A DNA stretch of 8,019 bases from Chloroflexota bacterium (GCA_016196905.1 JACPWV010000136.1:1-8019), one strand, 5' to 3'. Positions 1 to 6,111 are shown, counted from the stretch's first letter. Notes: a model not told the origin generated them from the letters alone. A program made the numbers and translations.

Positions 1-23
1 GAGTGAATCCTAGGGAGGTTGCG

Positions 24-734
24 ATGAAAAGAACCATCTTTCTGACAAGTACAGCCATTGCGGCTGTGTTTTTGGCGGCTTGCGCTGCTCCCACCCCGGC
101 GCCGCCGACTGAAGGTGGGCCCTCCTTCGAGATCGTTTCGCCCACGGGGGGCGCAACGGTCGGCAGCGAAGTCACCCTGGAGCTCAGCATAAGCAACTTG
201 ACTGTGGTTGAGCCGGGTGCGCCCCTCAACCCCAGCCAGGGCCACTTCCACATCTTCTTGGATGGAGGATCTGATTACGAAGTGGTCTACTCGATTTCGC
301 ATACCTTGAGCAATTTGGCTCCCGGCGACCACAAGGTGCGAGTAGAGCTGCGTCAAAACAACCATTCCCCCTTCGATCCCCCCGTCGTCCGCGAAGTCAA
401 CTTTACCGCAGGTGAGGCGGCTGGCGGCGCTCCCGCCTATGCCATGGAGATTCTCTCCCCGATAGAGGGGTCGGTGGTGTCTGGGCCTGATGTCACCGTT
501 CAGCTTAAGCTCGTCGGACTCCAGCTGGTGGAGCCGGGCGGTTATGTCTATAAAGGTGAAGGCCATTTCCATATCTTCTTGGACCAGGGCGGCTACGATG
601 TGGTCGCCTCTGACACACACACCATCACTGGTTTGGCGCCGGGGCCCCATACCATTCGTGCTGAGTTCCGGAACAACAACCACTCCCCTTACAATCCGCC
701 ACTGGTGGCAGTGGTGAACTTCACGGTGCGATAA
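24..734 (+). CDS. Lipoprotein with two DUF4399-like histidine-rich domains
   Basis: A 236-residue exported lipoprotein of unknown exact function. The N-terminus has a basic start (MKR), a hydrophobic stretch and a lipobox LAAC with the acylated Cys at 20, followed by an Ala/Pro/Thr linker. Two homologous domains follow, at about residues 35-128 and 141-234. Each has the pattern GHFHIFLD, then an isolated His, then LAPG-x-H, then NNHSP-x-x-PP and VNFT. This resembles the DUF4399 family (recognised by eye, not by search). Five histidines are conserved between the copies: 74/181, 76/183, 93/199, 103/209 and 114/220, which suggests metal binding, though that is an inference. The ATG at 24 is preferred because AGGGAGG lies at 12-18. 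An in-frame GTG at 3 would put extra residues before the signal peptide. The CopD-like gene 51 bases downstream fits an extracytoplasmic metal-related role. Confidence 0.85.
   Translation: MKRTIFLTSTAIAAVFLAACAAPTPAPPTEGGPSFEIVSPTGGATVGSEVTLELSISNLTVVEPGAPLNPSQGHFHIFLDGGSDYEVVYSISHTLSNLAPGDHKVRVELRQNNHSPFDPPVVREVNFTAGEAAGGAPAYAMEILSPIEGSVVSGPDVTVQLKLVGLQLVEPGGYVYKGEGHFHIFLDQGGYDVVASDTHTITGLAPGPHTIRAEFRNNNHSPYNPPLVAVVNFTVR
126..725 (+). repeat. Internal duplication of the histidine-rich domain
   Basis: The lipoprotein gene contains two diverged tandem copies of one domain, at about 126-407 and 444-725, joined by a short Gly/Ala-rich linker. The second half of each copy is best conserved: GHFHIFLD, LAPG-x-H, N-N-H-S-P and VNFT occur in both with the same spacing to within one residue. 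At DNA level the copies differ at many positions, so the duplication is old and not a recent slippage event. Confidence 0.85.
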
Positions 735-751
735 GAGGACCGGGGTCGCCG

Positions 752-771
752 GGTCGGTGTAGGCTCCGACC
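752..771 (+). other. Small intergenic inverted repeat
   Basis: GGTCGG at 752-757 can pair with CCGACC at 766-771 around an 8-base loop, in the 51-base gap between the lipoprotein and the CopD-like gene. No T run follows, so it is not a convincing terminator. It may be a processing or stability hairpin in a bicistronic message, or chance in GC-rich DNA. Confidence 0.3.
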
Positions 772-785
772 TAGGCAGTTGCGAG

Positions 786-1316
786 ATGCCCTTTAGCGTC
801 ACGCCCAACACCATCGCTATCTGGCTCCACCTGCTGGGGGCGGTGGTGTGGACGGGCTCGTTGCTGGTTCAGGCTCTAATACACAGTCCCTTGTTCAGCG
901 GCGTTGAGCCGACCCAGCGTGCGCGTTGGAGCGGGGAGCTGACTCGGCGGCTCATGCCCATCACCTGGGGAAGCTTGGTGCTCTTGATCCTCACCGGCAT
1001 CTGGAACACCGTCTTCAATCCCGTTTCCTCGGAGCCGGTCACCTCCATCGAACGCCTGGAGGCTTTGCGCCGCACCCCCTTCGGCTCGGCCCTCTTTATC
1101 AAACACATCTTCATCGTAGGCACCATCCTGCTGAGCGGCTGGCACAACTTCGTTTTAGTCCCCCGCCTCCGCCGCATGCTGCCAACGTCAGGGGCGACGC
1201 TGTCCAGCGAAGCTCACGGCGTTCTCCGTTTGATCTCCTGGGCTGCCGCCGTCAATCTGCTGGTGGGCATCGGCGTTCTCTTCTTCGCCGCCCAGGTGCT
1301 TTTCTCGTTGCGCTGA
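786..1316 (+). CDS. CopD-like four-helix membrane protein
   Basis: A 176-residue integral membrane protein with four predicted helices at about residues 9-31, 55-78, 101-125 and 147-172. The first carries the pattern WLHLLGAVVWTG, typical of the CopD/CopD-like superfamily (copper resistance or copper uptake membrane proteins and relatives). Membrane-associated histidines are His15, His107 and His120, which in this superfamily could bind metal or haem; ligand identity is not shown by sequence. The start at 786 is an ATG but the Shine-Dalgarno match is weak, so translation may depend on coupling to the lipoprotein gene just upstream. Family-level assignment is fairly safe. The copper substrate is inferred from the family and from the histidine-rich neighbour. 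Confidence 0.75.
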   Translation: MPFSVTPNTIAIWLHLLGAVVWTGSLLVQALIHSPLFSGVEPTQRARWSGELTRRLMPITWGSLVLLILTGIWNTVFNPVSSEPVTSIERLEALRRTPFGSALFIKHIFIVGTILLSGWHNFVLVPRLRRMLPTSGATLSSEAHGVLRLISWAAAVNLLVGIGVLFFAAQVLFSLR

Positions 1317-1465
1317 GCTTTCGTGTCGCTACCTTCCTGAAAGGAGCAGCCAGTTTCTAGTACCAGGTGTTCGAGCACGCCACGGGGGGAGTTCTCCCGC
1401 AGCTCTTGCCTCCAACCATCGAGGCTATCTCCAATATAGCCGTTCGACTGACTTACGCTTGAGGG
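1317..1465. other. Intergenic stretch upstream of the btu promoter
   Basis: No convincing coding sequence is seen. There is a perfect 6-base inverted repeat, GGCTAT at 1423-1428 and ATAGCC at 1436-1441, with a 7-base spacer, 24 bases upstream of the -35 box of the btu promoter. There is also a weak hairpin around 1387-1398. Neither is followed by a T run, so no terminator for the CopD-like gene can be supported. The inverted repeat could be a regulator site, but nothing identifies the regulator. Confidence 0.35.
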
Positions 1466-1494
1466 TTGTCAGCAAGGTCGAAGTGTGCTATACT
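1466..1494 (+). promoter_or_regulatory. Sigma70-type promoter of the btu operon
   Basis: TTGTCA at 1466-1471 and TATACT at 1489-1494 are separated by exactly 17 bases. Each differs from the consensus at one position, and TG at 1486-1487 gives an extended -10. Transcription would start near 1501, about 40 bases before the first riboswitch helix, which is where a promoter for a riboswitch-controlled operon is expected. Confidence 0.75.
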
Positions 1495-1539
1495 GCGAGT
1501 GTATCGTGGTGGGCCTTAACAACTGAATAGTACCCCGGT

Positions 1540-1730
1540 GTGAGGTGACCCTGTCGGGTGAATAAACCTCCCCTCGAGCCGAAAGGGCGAAGGGGGCCCG
1601 AGTCTCGGTCCGCCGCAGGCGGATCGGGATCCGAAAGGCTGGGCTGAAAGGGGGAAGTCCGGTGCGAGTCCGGCGCTGTCCCGCAACTGTAATCCCGAGT
1701 TATTCGGGAAAGCCAGGATACCCGCCTCCA
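1540..1730 (+). promoter_or_regulatory. Cobalamin (adenosylcobalamin-type) riboswitch
   Basis: The B12-binding core is recognisable: GGGGGAA at 1650-1656, a TCCGGTGCGAGTCCGG hairpin at 1658-1673, the B12-box sequence GCTGTCCCGCAACTGTAAT at 1675-1693, a 6-bp TCCCGA/TCGGGA hairpin at 1693-1709, then AGCCAGGATACCCGCC at 1711-1726. The closing helix P1 can form from GAGGTG at 1542-1547 with CGCCTC at 1723-1728, which sets the limits given. The variable arm before the core is long and holds a 5-bp helix capped by a GAAA loop (about 1570-1595) and a 12-bp GC-rich hairpin (1603-1629). Binding of cobalamin is expected to reduce expression of the btuFCD genes through the terminator downstream. The family call is strong; the exact edges are approximate. 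Confidence 0.93.
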
Positions 1731-1798
1731 TCGTAATTCCAAGTGCCTTCGAGAGAAAGGGGGCTGGGATATGCTGGGTGTCGAAATTTGACCTTTTG

Positions 1799-1834
1799 AA
1801 ACCCCTGTCGTCTCGACAGGGGTTTTCGCGTTTT
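1799..1834 (+). terminator. Intrinsic terminator, riboswitch expression platform
   Basis: The arms at 1799-1810 and 1814-1825 pair for 12 bp around a 3-base loop, and are followed by TTTTCGCGTTTT. The hairpin lies between the riboswitch and the btuF ribosome-binding site (AAAGGA at 1848-1853), as expected of a transcription-attenuating platform. The T tract is interrupted by CGCG, so termination may be incomplete. A competing structure is possible: AGGGG at 1758-1762 can pair with CCCCT at 1802-1806, and AAAGG at 1756-1760 with CCTTT at 1792-1796. Confidence 0.8.
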
Positions 1835-1860
1835 AGTTCCTGCATCGAAAGGATGATGTA

Positions 1861-2808
1861 ATGTCTCGAAAACTGTTTTTCTCCATCGTCGGCATGCTAG
1901 TGCTCGTCGCTATCTTCTCGGCTGGGTGCGCGGCGCCCGTCCCTCCTACGCCGACCCTTCTTCCGTCTACTCCGAGCCCAACCCCTCTGCCCTTCATCAC
2001 CCTCGCCGATGACGCCGGGCGGACGGTCATCCTCGATAGAGTGCCGCAGCGGATCGTCACCCTGGCGCCGAACCTGACCGAGATCGTCTTCGCCCTGGGA
2101 TTGGGGGATCGCCTGGTGGGGGTCTCGGATTACAGCAACTATCCGCCAGAGGCGCAGGAGATCCAAAGCGTGGGCGGCTTTCCCCTCAACATAGAGTTGA
2201 TCGTGAGCCTGGAACCCGATCTCGTCCTGGCGGCGGGGATCACCAGTCTGGAGGATGTGGCTCGTTTGGAGGAGCTGGGGCTCACCGTCCTCTACCTGAA
2301 CCCGACGGACGTGGAGGGGATTCTCGACTCTATCCTCGTCGTCGGTCGGGCGAGCGGTGCTGAGGATGCGGCCGCCGAATTGGTGGCCGAGCTGCGGGAG
2401 CGGATGGGGGCCGTGGTCGAGAGAGTCGCCCAGGCTGAGATACGACCGCGAGTGTACTACGAGATCGATCCGACTCTCTACACCGGTGCCCCTGGGTCGT
2501 TCACCCACGAGTTGATTACCCTGGCGGGAGGGGAGAACCTCGCCGAGGACGCCATCACCCCCTATCCTCAATTGAGCGCTGAACAGATCATCGCCGCCGA
2601 TCCACAGATCATCATCTTCTCGCATGCCAAATATGGGGGCACAGCTGAGCAGATCGCCTCTCGATCAGGTTGGGAGGTGATCACCGCGGTCAAAAACGGG
2701 GCGATCCATGCCATCGACCCCGACCTGGTGGACCGGCCGGGGCCGAGGATCATCGACGGCTTAGAAGTCATGGCCCGGCTGATTCACCCAGAGTTGTTCG
2801 GGGCGTAA
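1861..2808 (+). CDS. btuF: Vitamin B12 ABC importer, substrate-binding lipoprotein BtuF
   Basis: A 315-residue cobalamin-binding protein that would capture B12 compounds outside the membrane and deliver them to BtuC. It has a signal peptide with lipobox SAGC (Cys23) and a Thr/Pro linker to about residue 44. The class III binding-protein fold follows: the N lobe with RIVTLAPNLTEIVFALG at 64-80 and the LVGVSDYSNYP stretch, a long linking helix near 166-192, and the C lobe with YTGAPGSFTHELITLAGGEN near 207-226. The family also includes haem and siderophore binders. Cobalamin is chosen because a cobalamin riboswitch lies directly upstream. AAAGGA at 1848-1853 is 7 bases from the ATG. The permease gene follows after 16 bases. 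Confidence 0.88.
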   Translation: MSRKLFFSIVGMLVLVAIFSAGCAAPVPPTPTLLPSTPSPTPLPFITLADDAGRTVILDRVPQRIVTLAPNLTEIVFALGLGDRLVGVSDYSNYPPEAQEIQSVGGFPLNIELIVSLEPDLVLAAGITSLEDVARLEELGLTVLYLNPTDVEGILDSILVVGRASGAEDAAAELVAELRERMGAVVERVAQAEIRPRVYYEIDPTLYTGAPGSFTHELITLAGGENLAEDAITPYPQLSAEQIIAADPQIIIFSHAKYGGTAEQIASRSGWEVITAVKNGAIHAIDPDLVDRPGPRIIDGLEVMARLIHPELFGA

Positions 2809-2824
2809 AGAGGAGACACCGAGT

Positions 2825-3781
2825 TTGTTGGCGATGAGATCCTGGGCGCGGCGGAATCCAGGGGCTCTGTGGGCCCTGCTGGCGACCTTTCTGGCCATGG
2901 GGATGCTCATCGGCGCTTCGCTAGGTGCTGTCCCCATCGCGCCGGAGCGGGTTCTAGCTGTCCTCCTGGAGCGCCTCTTTGGATGGACCGGATCGGTGAG
3001 CCCCTTGGCCTCGCCCAGCGAGGTGGCCATCGTGATGGATGTCCGGCTGCCTCGGTTGGTGACCGCGGCCCTGGTGGGCGCCGCCCTGGCCCTGGCGGGG
3101 GTTATCTTCCAGGGCCTGTTACGCAATCCTTTGGCCGACCCCTATGTTATCGGAACCGCGGCGGGGGCCGCCCTGGGAGCCAGCATCGCCCTCATCTTAT
3201 CCGCAAGCTTCGCCTTCGTCCTACAGGGGTTCACCCTGGTGCCACTGGCGGCCTTCTGGGGGGCCTGGGGAGCGGTGCTCATCGTGTATCGCGTGGCGCG
3301 GGTTGGCCCTCGTGTCCCCATCGTGACCTTACTCCTGGCCGGCTTCGCCCTCAGTTCCATCCTGACCGCCACGATGGCCTTTCTCTGGCTGCTCAATGAT
3401 GTGACCCTGCGGCGCGTCATCTTCTGGACCATGGGGGGCCTTTCCACCGCCGGCTGGGCTCAGTTGGCCTTGGTCGCCCCTTTGGTGGTGGCCGGCCTCC
3501 TGGCCTCTCGACTGTTCACCGCCGACTTGAACGCCCTCCTCTTGGGGGAGGAAGCAGCGGCCCACCTAGGGGTGGAGGTGGAGCGGCGCAAGTTTCTGCT
3601 CCTGGCCCTGGGTTCGCTTCTTACCGCCGCGGCGGTTTCCATCAGCGGGCTCATCGGCTTCGTGGGGCTGGTCATCCCGCACGTCGCTCGGCTGTTGGTG
3701 GGACCCGATCACCGCACCTTGCTGCCCGCCTCTGCCCTGATCGGCCTGATCGACAGCCTATCCTCGAGGCTCGCGACCTAA
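2825..3781 (+). CDS. btuC: Vitamin B12 ABC importer permease BtuC, C-terminally truncated
   Basis: A FecCD-family permease that would form the B12 channel as a dimer. Family features include VRLPRL near residue 73, GVIFQGLLRNPLADPYVIG at 92-110, GEEAAAHLGV at 241-250 (the coupling region that contacts the ATPase) and GFVGLVIPHVARLLVGPDHR at 278-297. Homology ends at about residue 310 (near 3754). The normal last 40 or so residues are absent: the helix with an ADxxAR-like motif, the AELPVG motif and the final GAPxF-x-xLL helix. They are replaced by eight residues that are an out-of-frame reading of the btuD N-terminus. The product is probably non-functional if the sequence is correct. Possible starts are TTG at 2825 or 2828 and ATG at 2834. 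AGGAG at 2811-2815 is 9 bases from 2825, which favours a TTG. Confidence 0.85.
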   Translation: MLAMRSWARRNPGALWALLATFLAMGMLIGASLGAVPIAPERVLAVLLERLFGWTGSVSPLASPSEVAIVMDVRLPRLVTAALVGAALALAGVIFQGLLRNPLADPYVIGTAAGAALGASIALILSASFAFVLQGFTLVPLAAFWGAWGAVLIVYRVARVGPRVPIVTLLLAGFALSSILTATMAFLWLLNDVTLRRVIFWTMGGLSTAGWAQLALVAPLVVAGLLASRLFTADLNALLLGEEAAAHLGVEVERRKFLLLALGSLLTAAAVSISGLIGFVGLVIPHVARLLVGPDHRTLLPASALIGLIDSLSSRLAT

Positions 3782-3810
3782 CCTTCGCCTATCGCGATGG
3801 GCGGGCCGTT

Positions 3811-4578
3811 GTGGAAGGGGTGAGTTTCGTTTTGGCGGCCGGAGAGATGGCGGCGCTGATCGGGCCCAACGGGAGCGGCAAGACCACCACGCTGCGGCTG
3901 ATCAGCGGAGTGCTCCATCCTGAGCGCGGCGGTGTGCGCCTGCGGGGGCGAGAATTGCTAAGCCTCAGGCGGCGGGAGATCGCCCGAGAGACGGCGGTGG
4001 TCCCTCAGATCTTAGAGGTCCCCTATGCACTCAGTGTGCGCGAGATGGTCATGCTGGGCCGCACCCCCCACGTGAGTCCTTGGAGGAACCCATCCGCTCA
4101 GGACGCGGCGGTGGTCAATGCGGTGATGGCCCGGGTGGGGATTGCCGATCTGGCTGAACGCCTCTTCCCCGATCTCTCCGGCGGGGAGCGGCAGAAGGCG
4201 ATCATCGCCATGGCCCTGGCCCAAGAGCCGCGCCTGCTCCTGCTGGACGAGCCCACCGCCCACCTGGATATCCACCATCAACTGGCGATCATGGATACGG
4301 TGTTCGAGCTGCAGCGAGAGCAAGGTTTGACCGTGCTGGCGGCCATGCACGATCTCAACCTGGCCTCCTTGTATTTCGATCGGCTGATCCTGCTCAATCA
4401 GGGCCGCATCGTTGTCGATGGACCCCCCCAGGCAGTGATTCGCGAGGAGGTCCTGCGCGAGGCTTTCGGGGCCCGGGTGCGTGTGCGACGCCACCCCTTG
4501 CGCGATCGCCCCCAAGTCGTATTGCTCCCCAGTGATGGGGCGGAGGCCGCTGCGGAAAGGAGATTTGCCAAAGCGTAG
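3811..4578 (+). CDS. btuD: Vitamin B12 ABC importer ATPase BtuD, normal start missing
   Basis: The cytoplasmic ATPase that powers B12 import. From the GTG at 3811, motifs are Walker A GPNGSGKTT at 18-26, Q-loop Gln66, signature LSGGE at 122-126, Walker B LLLLDEP at 142-148 and switch His180, followed by a C-terminal extension typical of the FepC/BtuD group. Homology clearly begins upstream of this GTG: the same frame encodes PILEARDLTFAYRDG from 3757, including the A-loop aromatic residue that stacks on adenine. That stretch has no ATG, GTG or TTG, and the frame runs open backwards into btuC. The original start codon therefore seems to be lost with the end of btuC. Initiation at 3811 would give a protein without the first beta-strand and A-loop. 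No good Shine-Dalgarno precedes 3811. Confidence 0.85.
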   Translation: MEGVSFVLAAGEMAALIGPNGSGKTTTLRLISGVLHPERGGVRLRGRELLSLRRREIARETAVVPQILEVPYALSVREMVMLGRTPHVSPWRNPSAQDAAVVNAVMARVGIADLAERLFPDLSGGERQKAIIAMALAQEPRLLLLDEPTAHLDIHHQLAIMDTVFELQREQGLTVLAAMHDLNLASLYFDRLILLNQGRIVVDGPPQAVIREEVLREAFGARVRVRRHPLRDRPQVVLLPSDGAEAAAERRFAKA

Positions 4579-4584
4579 TTTGCC

Positions 4585-4613
4585 TTGACAGGGAGGGGGG
4601 TTGGGCCTATGCT
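4585..4613 (+). promoter_or_regulatory. Possible promoter of the deacetylase gene
   Basis: A perfect TTGACA at 4585-4590 is followed after exactly 17 bases by TATGCT at 4608-4613, which matches the -10 consensus at four of six positions. Transcription would start near 4620, only about two bases before the ATG at 4622, so any transcript from it would be essentially leaderless. The gene may alternatively, or also, be read through from the btu operon. Confidence 0.45.
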
Positions 4614-4621
4614 CAAACCCG

Positions 4622-5587
4622 ATGGCGCGGCTCTCGGGTGCGCTGACTTTGTTCCTAGCTGCCATCGCCGCGATCGCGGCGATGGGCGCCCTGGGCATCG
4701 GCCTCTTCTTGCTTAGTTCCCGCTCTTCCCAATCCATCGCCGCCTCCACCCCGACTTTGGCCGAGCCGAGCCCGACTCCCACGGCTTCGGCGCCGACGGC
4801 AACCCCAACCCCCACCCCGACGCCCACCGCCACGCCGACCCCTACTCCCACTCCCACCCCGCAGCCTACCCCGGACGGTTTCTATCGGGAGGTGATCGTC
4901 CCCATCCTGATGTACCACCATGTGGGGGAGCTGCCGCCCAACCCGGATCCCATCCGCCGCGATCTCACCGTCTCCGCGGAGAACTTTGAGGCCCAGCTGC
5001 GCTACTTGCAGGATCTGGGCTTCGAGACCATCCGGCTGCACGACCTGTTGTACTACCTGACTTCGGGCCGCCCTCTGCCGGCCAAGCCCATCATCCTCAC
5101 CTTCGACGATGGGTACCGCGATAACTATCAGGTGGCTTTCCCTCTGCTGCTAAAATACGGCTATCGGGGAAGCTTCTTCGTGCTCACCGACTTCGTGGAC
5201 CGCGGGCTGGAGGACTACCTGACCTGGCCCCAGATCGAGGAGTTATACCGTGCAGGGATGGAGATCGGCAGCCACAGCAAGGACCATCCCGATTTGCGAA
5301 ATCGCAGCTTCGAGTTCTTGGTGTGGCAGCTCTTGGGGTCTAGGCAGACCTTGGAGGCGCACATCCCCGAGCCGATCCGTTTCTTCTCCTACCCGGCCGG
5401 CAAGTACGACGCGGAGGTCATCGCCGTGCTGCAGAGCGCTGGTTACTGGGGGGCGCTGGTGGAGACCCAGGGGGCACGCCATTCCCTGCTGCGCCCCTAC
5501 GAACTGCAGCGGATTCGGGTGAGGGGCAGCTACAGCGTCGAGGACTTCGCCCACTGGTTGAACTATTGGATGTTTAACTCGCCGTAG
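4622..5587 (+). CDS. Membrane-anchored polysaccharide deacetylase (NodB domain)
   Basis: A carbohydrate esterase family 4 enzyme expected to remove N- or O-acetyl groups from a cell-envelope or extracellular polysaccharide. After the short start MAR comes one hydrophobic segment (about residues 5-32) that is a signal anchor or uncleaved signal, then a Ser/Ala/Thr-Pro linker, then the catalytic domain. Counting from this ATG, NodB motifs are TFDDG at 160-164 (base Asp162, metal Asp163), HSKDH at 218-222 (metal His218 and His222) and YPAG at 257-260. IPILMYHHVG-type sequence near 92-102 is typical of the Gram-positive-like exported group. Substrate cannot be read from sequence. The start is uncertain: TTG at 4601 has GGGAGG at 4591-4596 upstream and adds seven residues; ATG 4622 gives a cleaner signal sequence and fits the nearby promoter. 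Confidence 0.88.
   Translation: MARLSGALTLFLAAIAAIAAMGALGIGLFLLSSRSSQSIAASTPTLAEPSPTPTASAPTATPTPTPTPTATPTPTPTPTPQPTPDGFYREVIVPILMYHHVGELPPNPDPIRRDLTVSAENFEAQLRYLQDLGFETIRLHDLLYYLTSGRPLPAKPIILTFDDGYRDNYQVAFPLLLKYGYRGSFFVLTDFVDRGLEDYLTWPQIEELYRAGMEIGSHSKDHPDLRNRSFEFLVWQLLGSRQTLEAHIPEPIRFFSYPAGKYDAEVIAVLQSAGYWGALVETQGARHSLLRPYELQRIRVRGSYSVEDFAHWLNYWMFNSP
4796..4873 (+). repeat. Thr-Pro repeat tract
   Basis: About 25 codons alternate Thr and Pro (with a few Ala and Gln), encoded by a low-complexity run of ACC/ACG/ACT and CCC/CCG codons. It forms an extended, flexible spacer between the membrane anchor and the deacetylase domain. Such tracts are prone to length variation and can also be mis-assembled. 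Confidence 0.85.
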
Positions 5588-6066
5588 CGTTGCACGGACT
5601 CGTGGCCCGGCCAGCTCTCCCGAAGTTGGGCGATGGTCAGGCCCAGGCGGGGATGGCGCAGCTGGGGGGCGATCTCGTTCAAGGGGATGAGCACGAAGCC
5701 TCGCTCGTGTAAGCGAGGATGAGGAATGGTGAGGGAGGGGGAGTCCAAGATCAGATCGTCATAAAAAAGGATATCGATATCGATGGGCCGCGGCCCGAAG
5801 CGGATCTCGCGCTGCCGGGCGCGGCCTAACTCTTTTTCGATGCGCTTGGCCAGGTCAAGCAGCTCGGAGGGACTGAGGGTCGTCTGAATGCAGCAAGCCA
5901 GATTGAGGAACCAGGGCTGATCCTTATAGCCGACGGGCTCCGTCTCGTAGACCGCCGAGAGGGCGACCAGCGGCCCCGCCTCGCGCTTCAAGCGCTCCAA
6001 GGCGGCGCGCAGGTGAGCCTGGCGATCCCCCAGGTTGGAGCCCAACCCTAGATAGGCCTTGGCCAT
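5563..6066 (-). CDS. folK: HPPK, 6-hydroxymethyl-7,8-dihydropterin pyrophosphokinase
   Basis: Transfers pyrophosphate from ATP to 6-hydroxymethyl-dihydropterin, the step before dihydropteroate synthase in folate synthesis. The 167-residue length is normal for a monofunctional cytoplasmic HPPK. Visible motifs are GLGSNLGD at 7-14, the pterin-binding FLNLAC at 53-58, and RFGPRPIDIDILFYDD at 89-104 with the two magnesium-binding Asp at 96 and 98. IPHPRLHERGFVL at 114-126 corresponds to the conserved His/Arg segment. GGGAGG at 6083-6078 (minus strand) is 11 bases before the ATG. The gene lies 45 bases after murA on the same strand and is probably co-transcribed with it, subject to the hairpin between them. 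Its last 25 bases overlap the end of the convergent deacetylase gene. No other folate gene is in the window. Confidence 0.95.
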   Translation of the reverse strand: MAKAYLGLGSNLGDRQAHLRAALERLKREAGPLVALSAVYETEPVGYKDQPWFLNLACCIQTTLSPSELLDLAKRIEKELGRARQREIRFGPRPIDIDILFYDDLILDSPSLTIPHPRLHERGFVLIPLNEIAPQLRHPRLGLTIAQLRESWPGHESVQRYGELNIQ

Positions 6067-6074
6067 AGATTAAA

Positions 6075-6097
6075 GCGCCTCCCGGTGCGGGAGGCGC
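6075..6097 (-). terminator. Hairpin between murA and folK, possible terminator or RBS-masking element
   Basis: A perfect 9-bp stem (GCGCCTCCC with GGGAGGCGC) with a 5-base loop begins 14 bases after the murA stop. On the minus strand it is followed by TTTAATCT, a poor T tract, so it could be a weak terminator for murA. The 3' arm also contains GGGAGG, the only good Shine-Dalgarno for folK. The same stem would therefore hide the folK ribosome-binding site when folded. Confidence 0.6.
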
Positions 6098-6111
6098 GCT
6101 CGTCGTCTACC

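Noticed and set aside
1384..1400. Hairpin after the CopD-like gene as a terminator
   Set aside because: The stem is only 4-5 bp and no T run follows.
1488..1845. Minus-strand open frames across the btu leader
   Set aside because: They lie antisense to the cobalamin riboswitch and terminator, whose conserved RNA core explains the sequence. The encoded peptides are low-complexity and Pro/Arg-rich.
1853..1863. Tiny ATG-ATG-TAA frame overlapping the btuF start
   Set aside because: It is two codons long, overlaps the Shine-Dalgarno and has none of its own. Most likely chance.
1897..2625. 242-codon minus-strand open frame over btuF
   Set aside because: It is a shadow of the binding-protein gene in GC-rich DNA; the translation is rich in Arg, Asp and Gly with no recognisable domain.
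3740..3811. Simple frameshift or programmed BtuC-BtuD fusion
   Set aside because: A frameshift alone cannot restore BtuC, because only a few bases separate the two homologies and the missing 40 residues are in no frame. No slippery heptamer was seen at the junction.
4012..4857. Long minus-strand open frame over btuD and the start of the deacetylase
   Set aside because: It is antisense to clear ABC ATPase motifs, and its N-terminus is only the reverse reading of the Thr-Pro repeat (a Gly-Val run). No family resemblance or ribosome-binding site.
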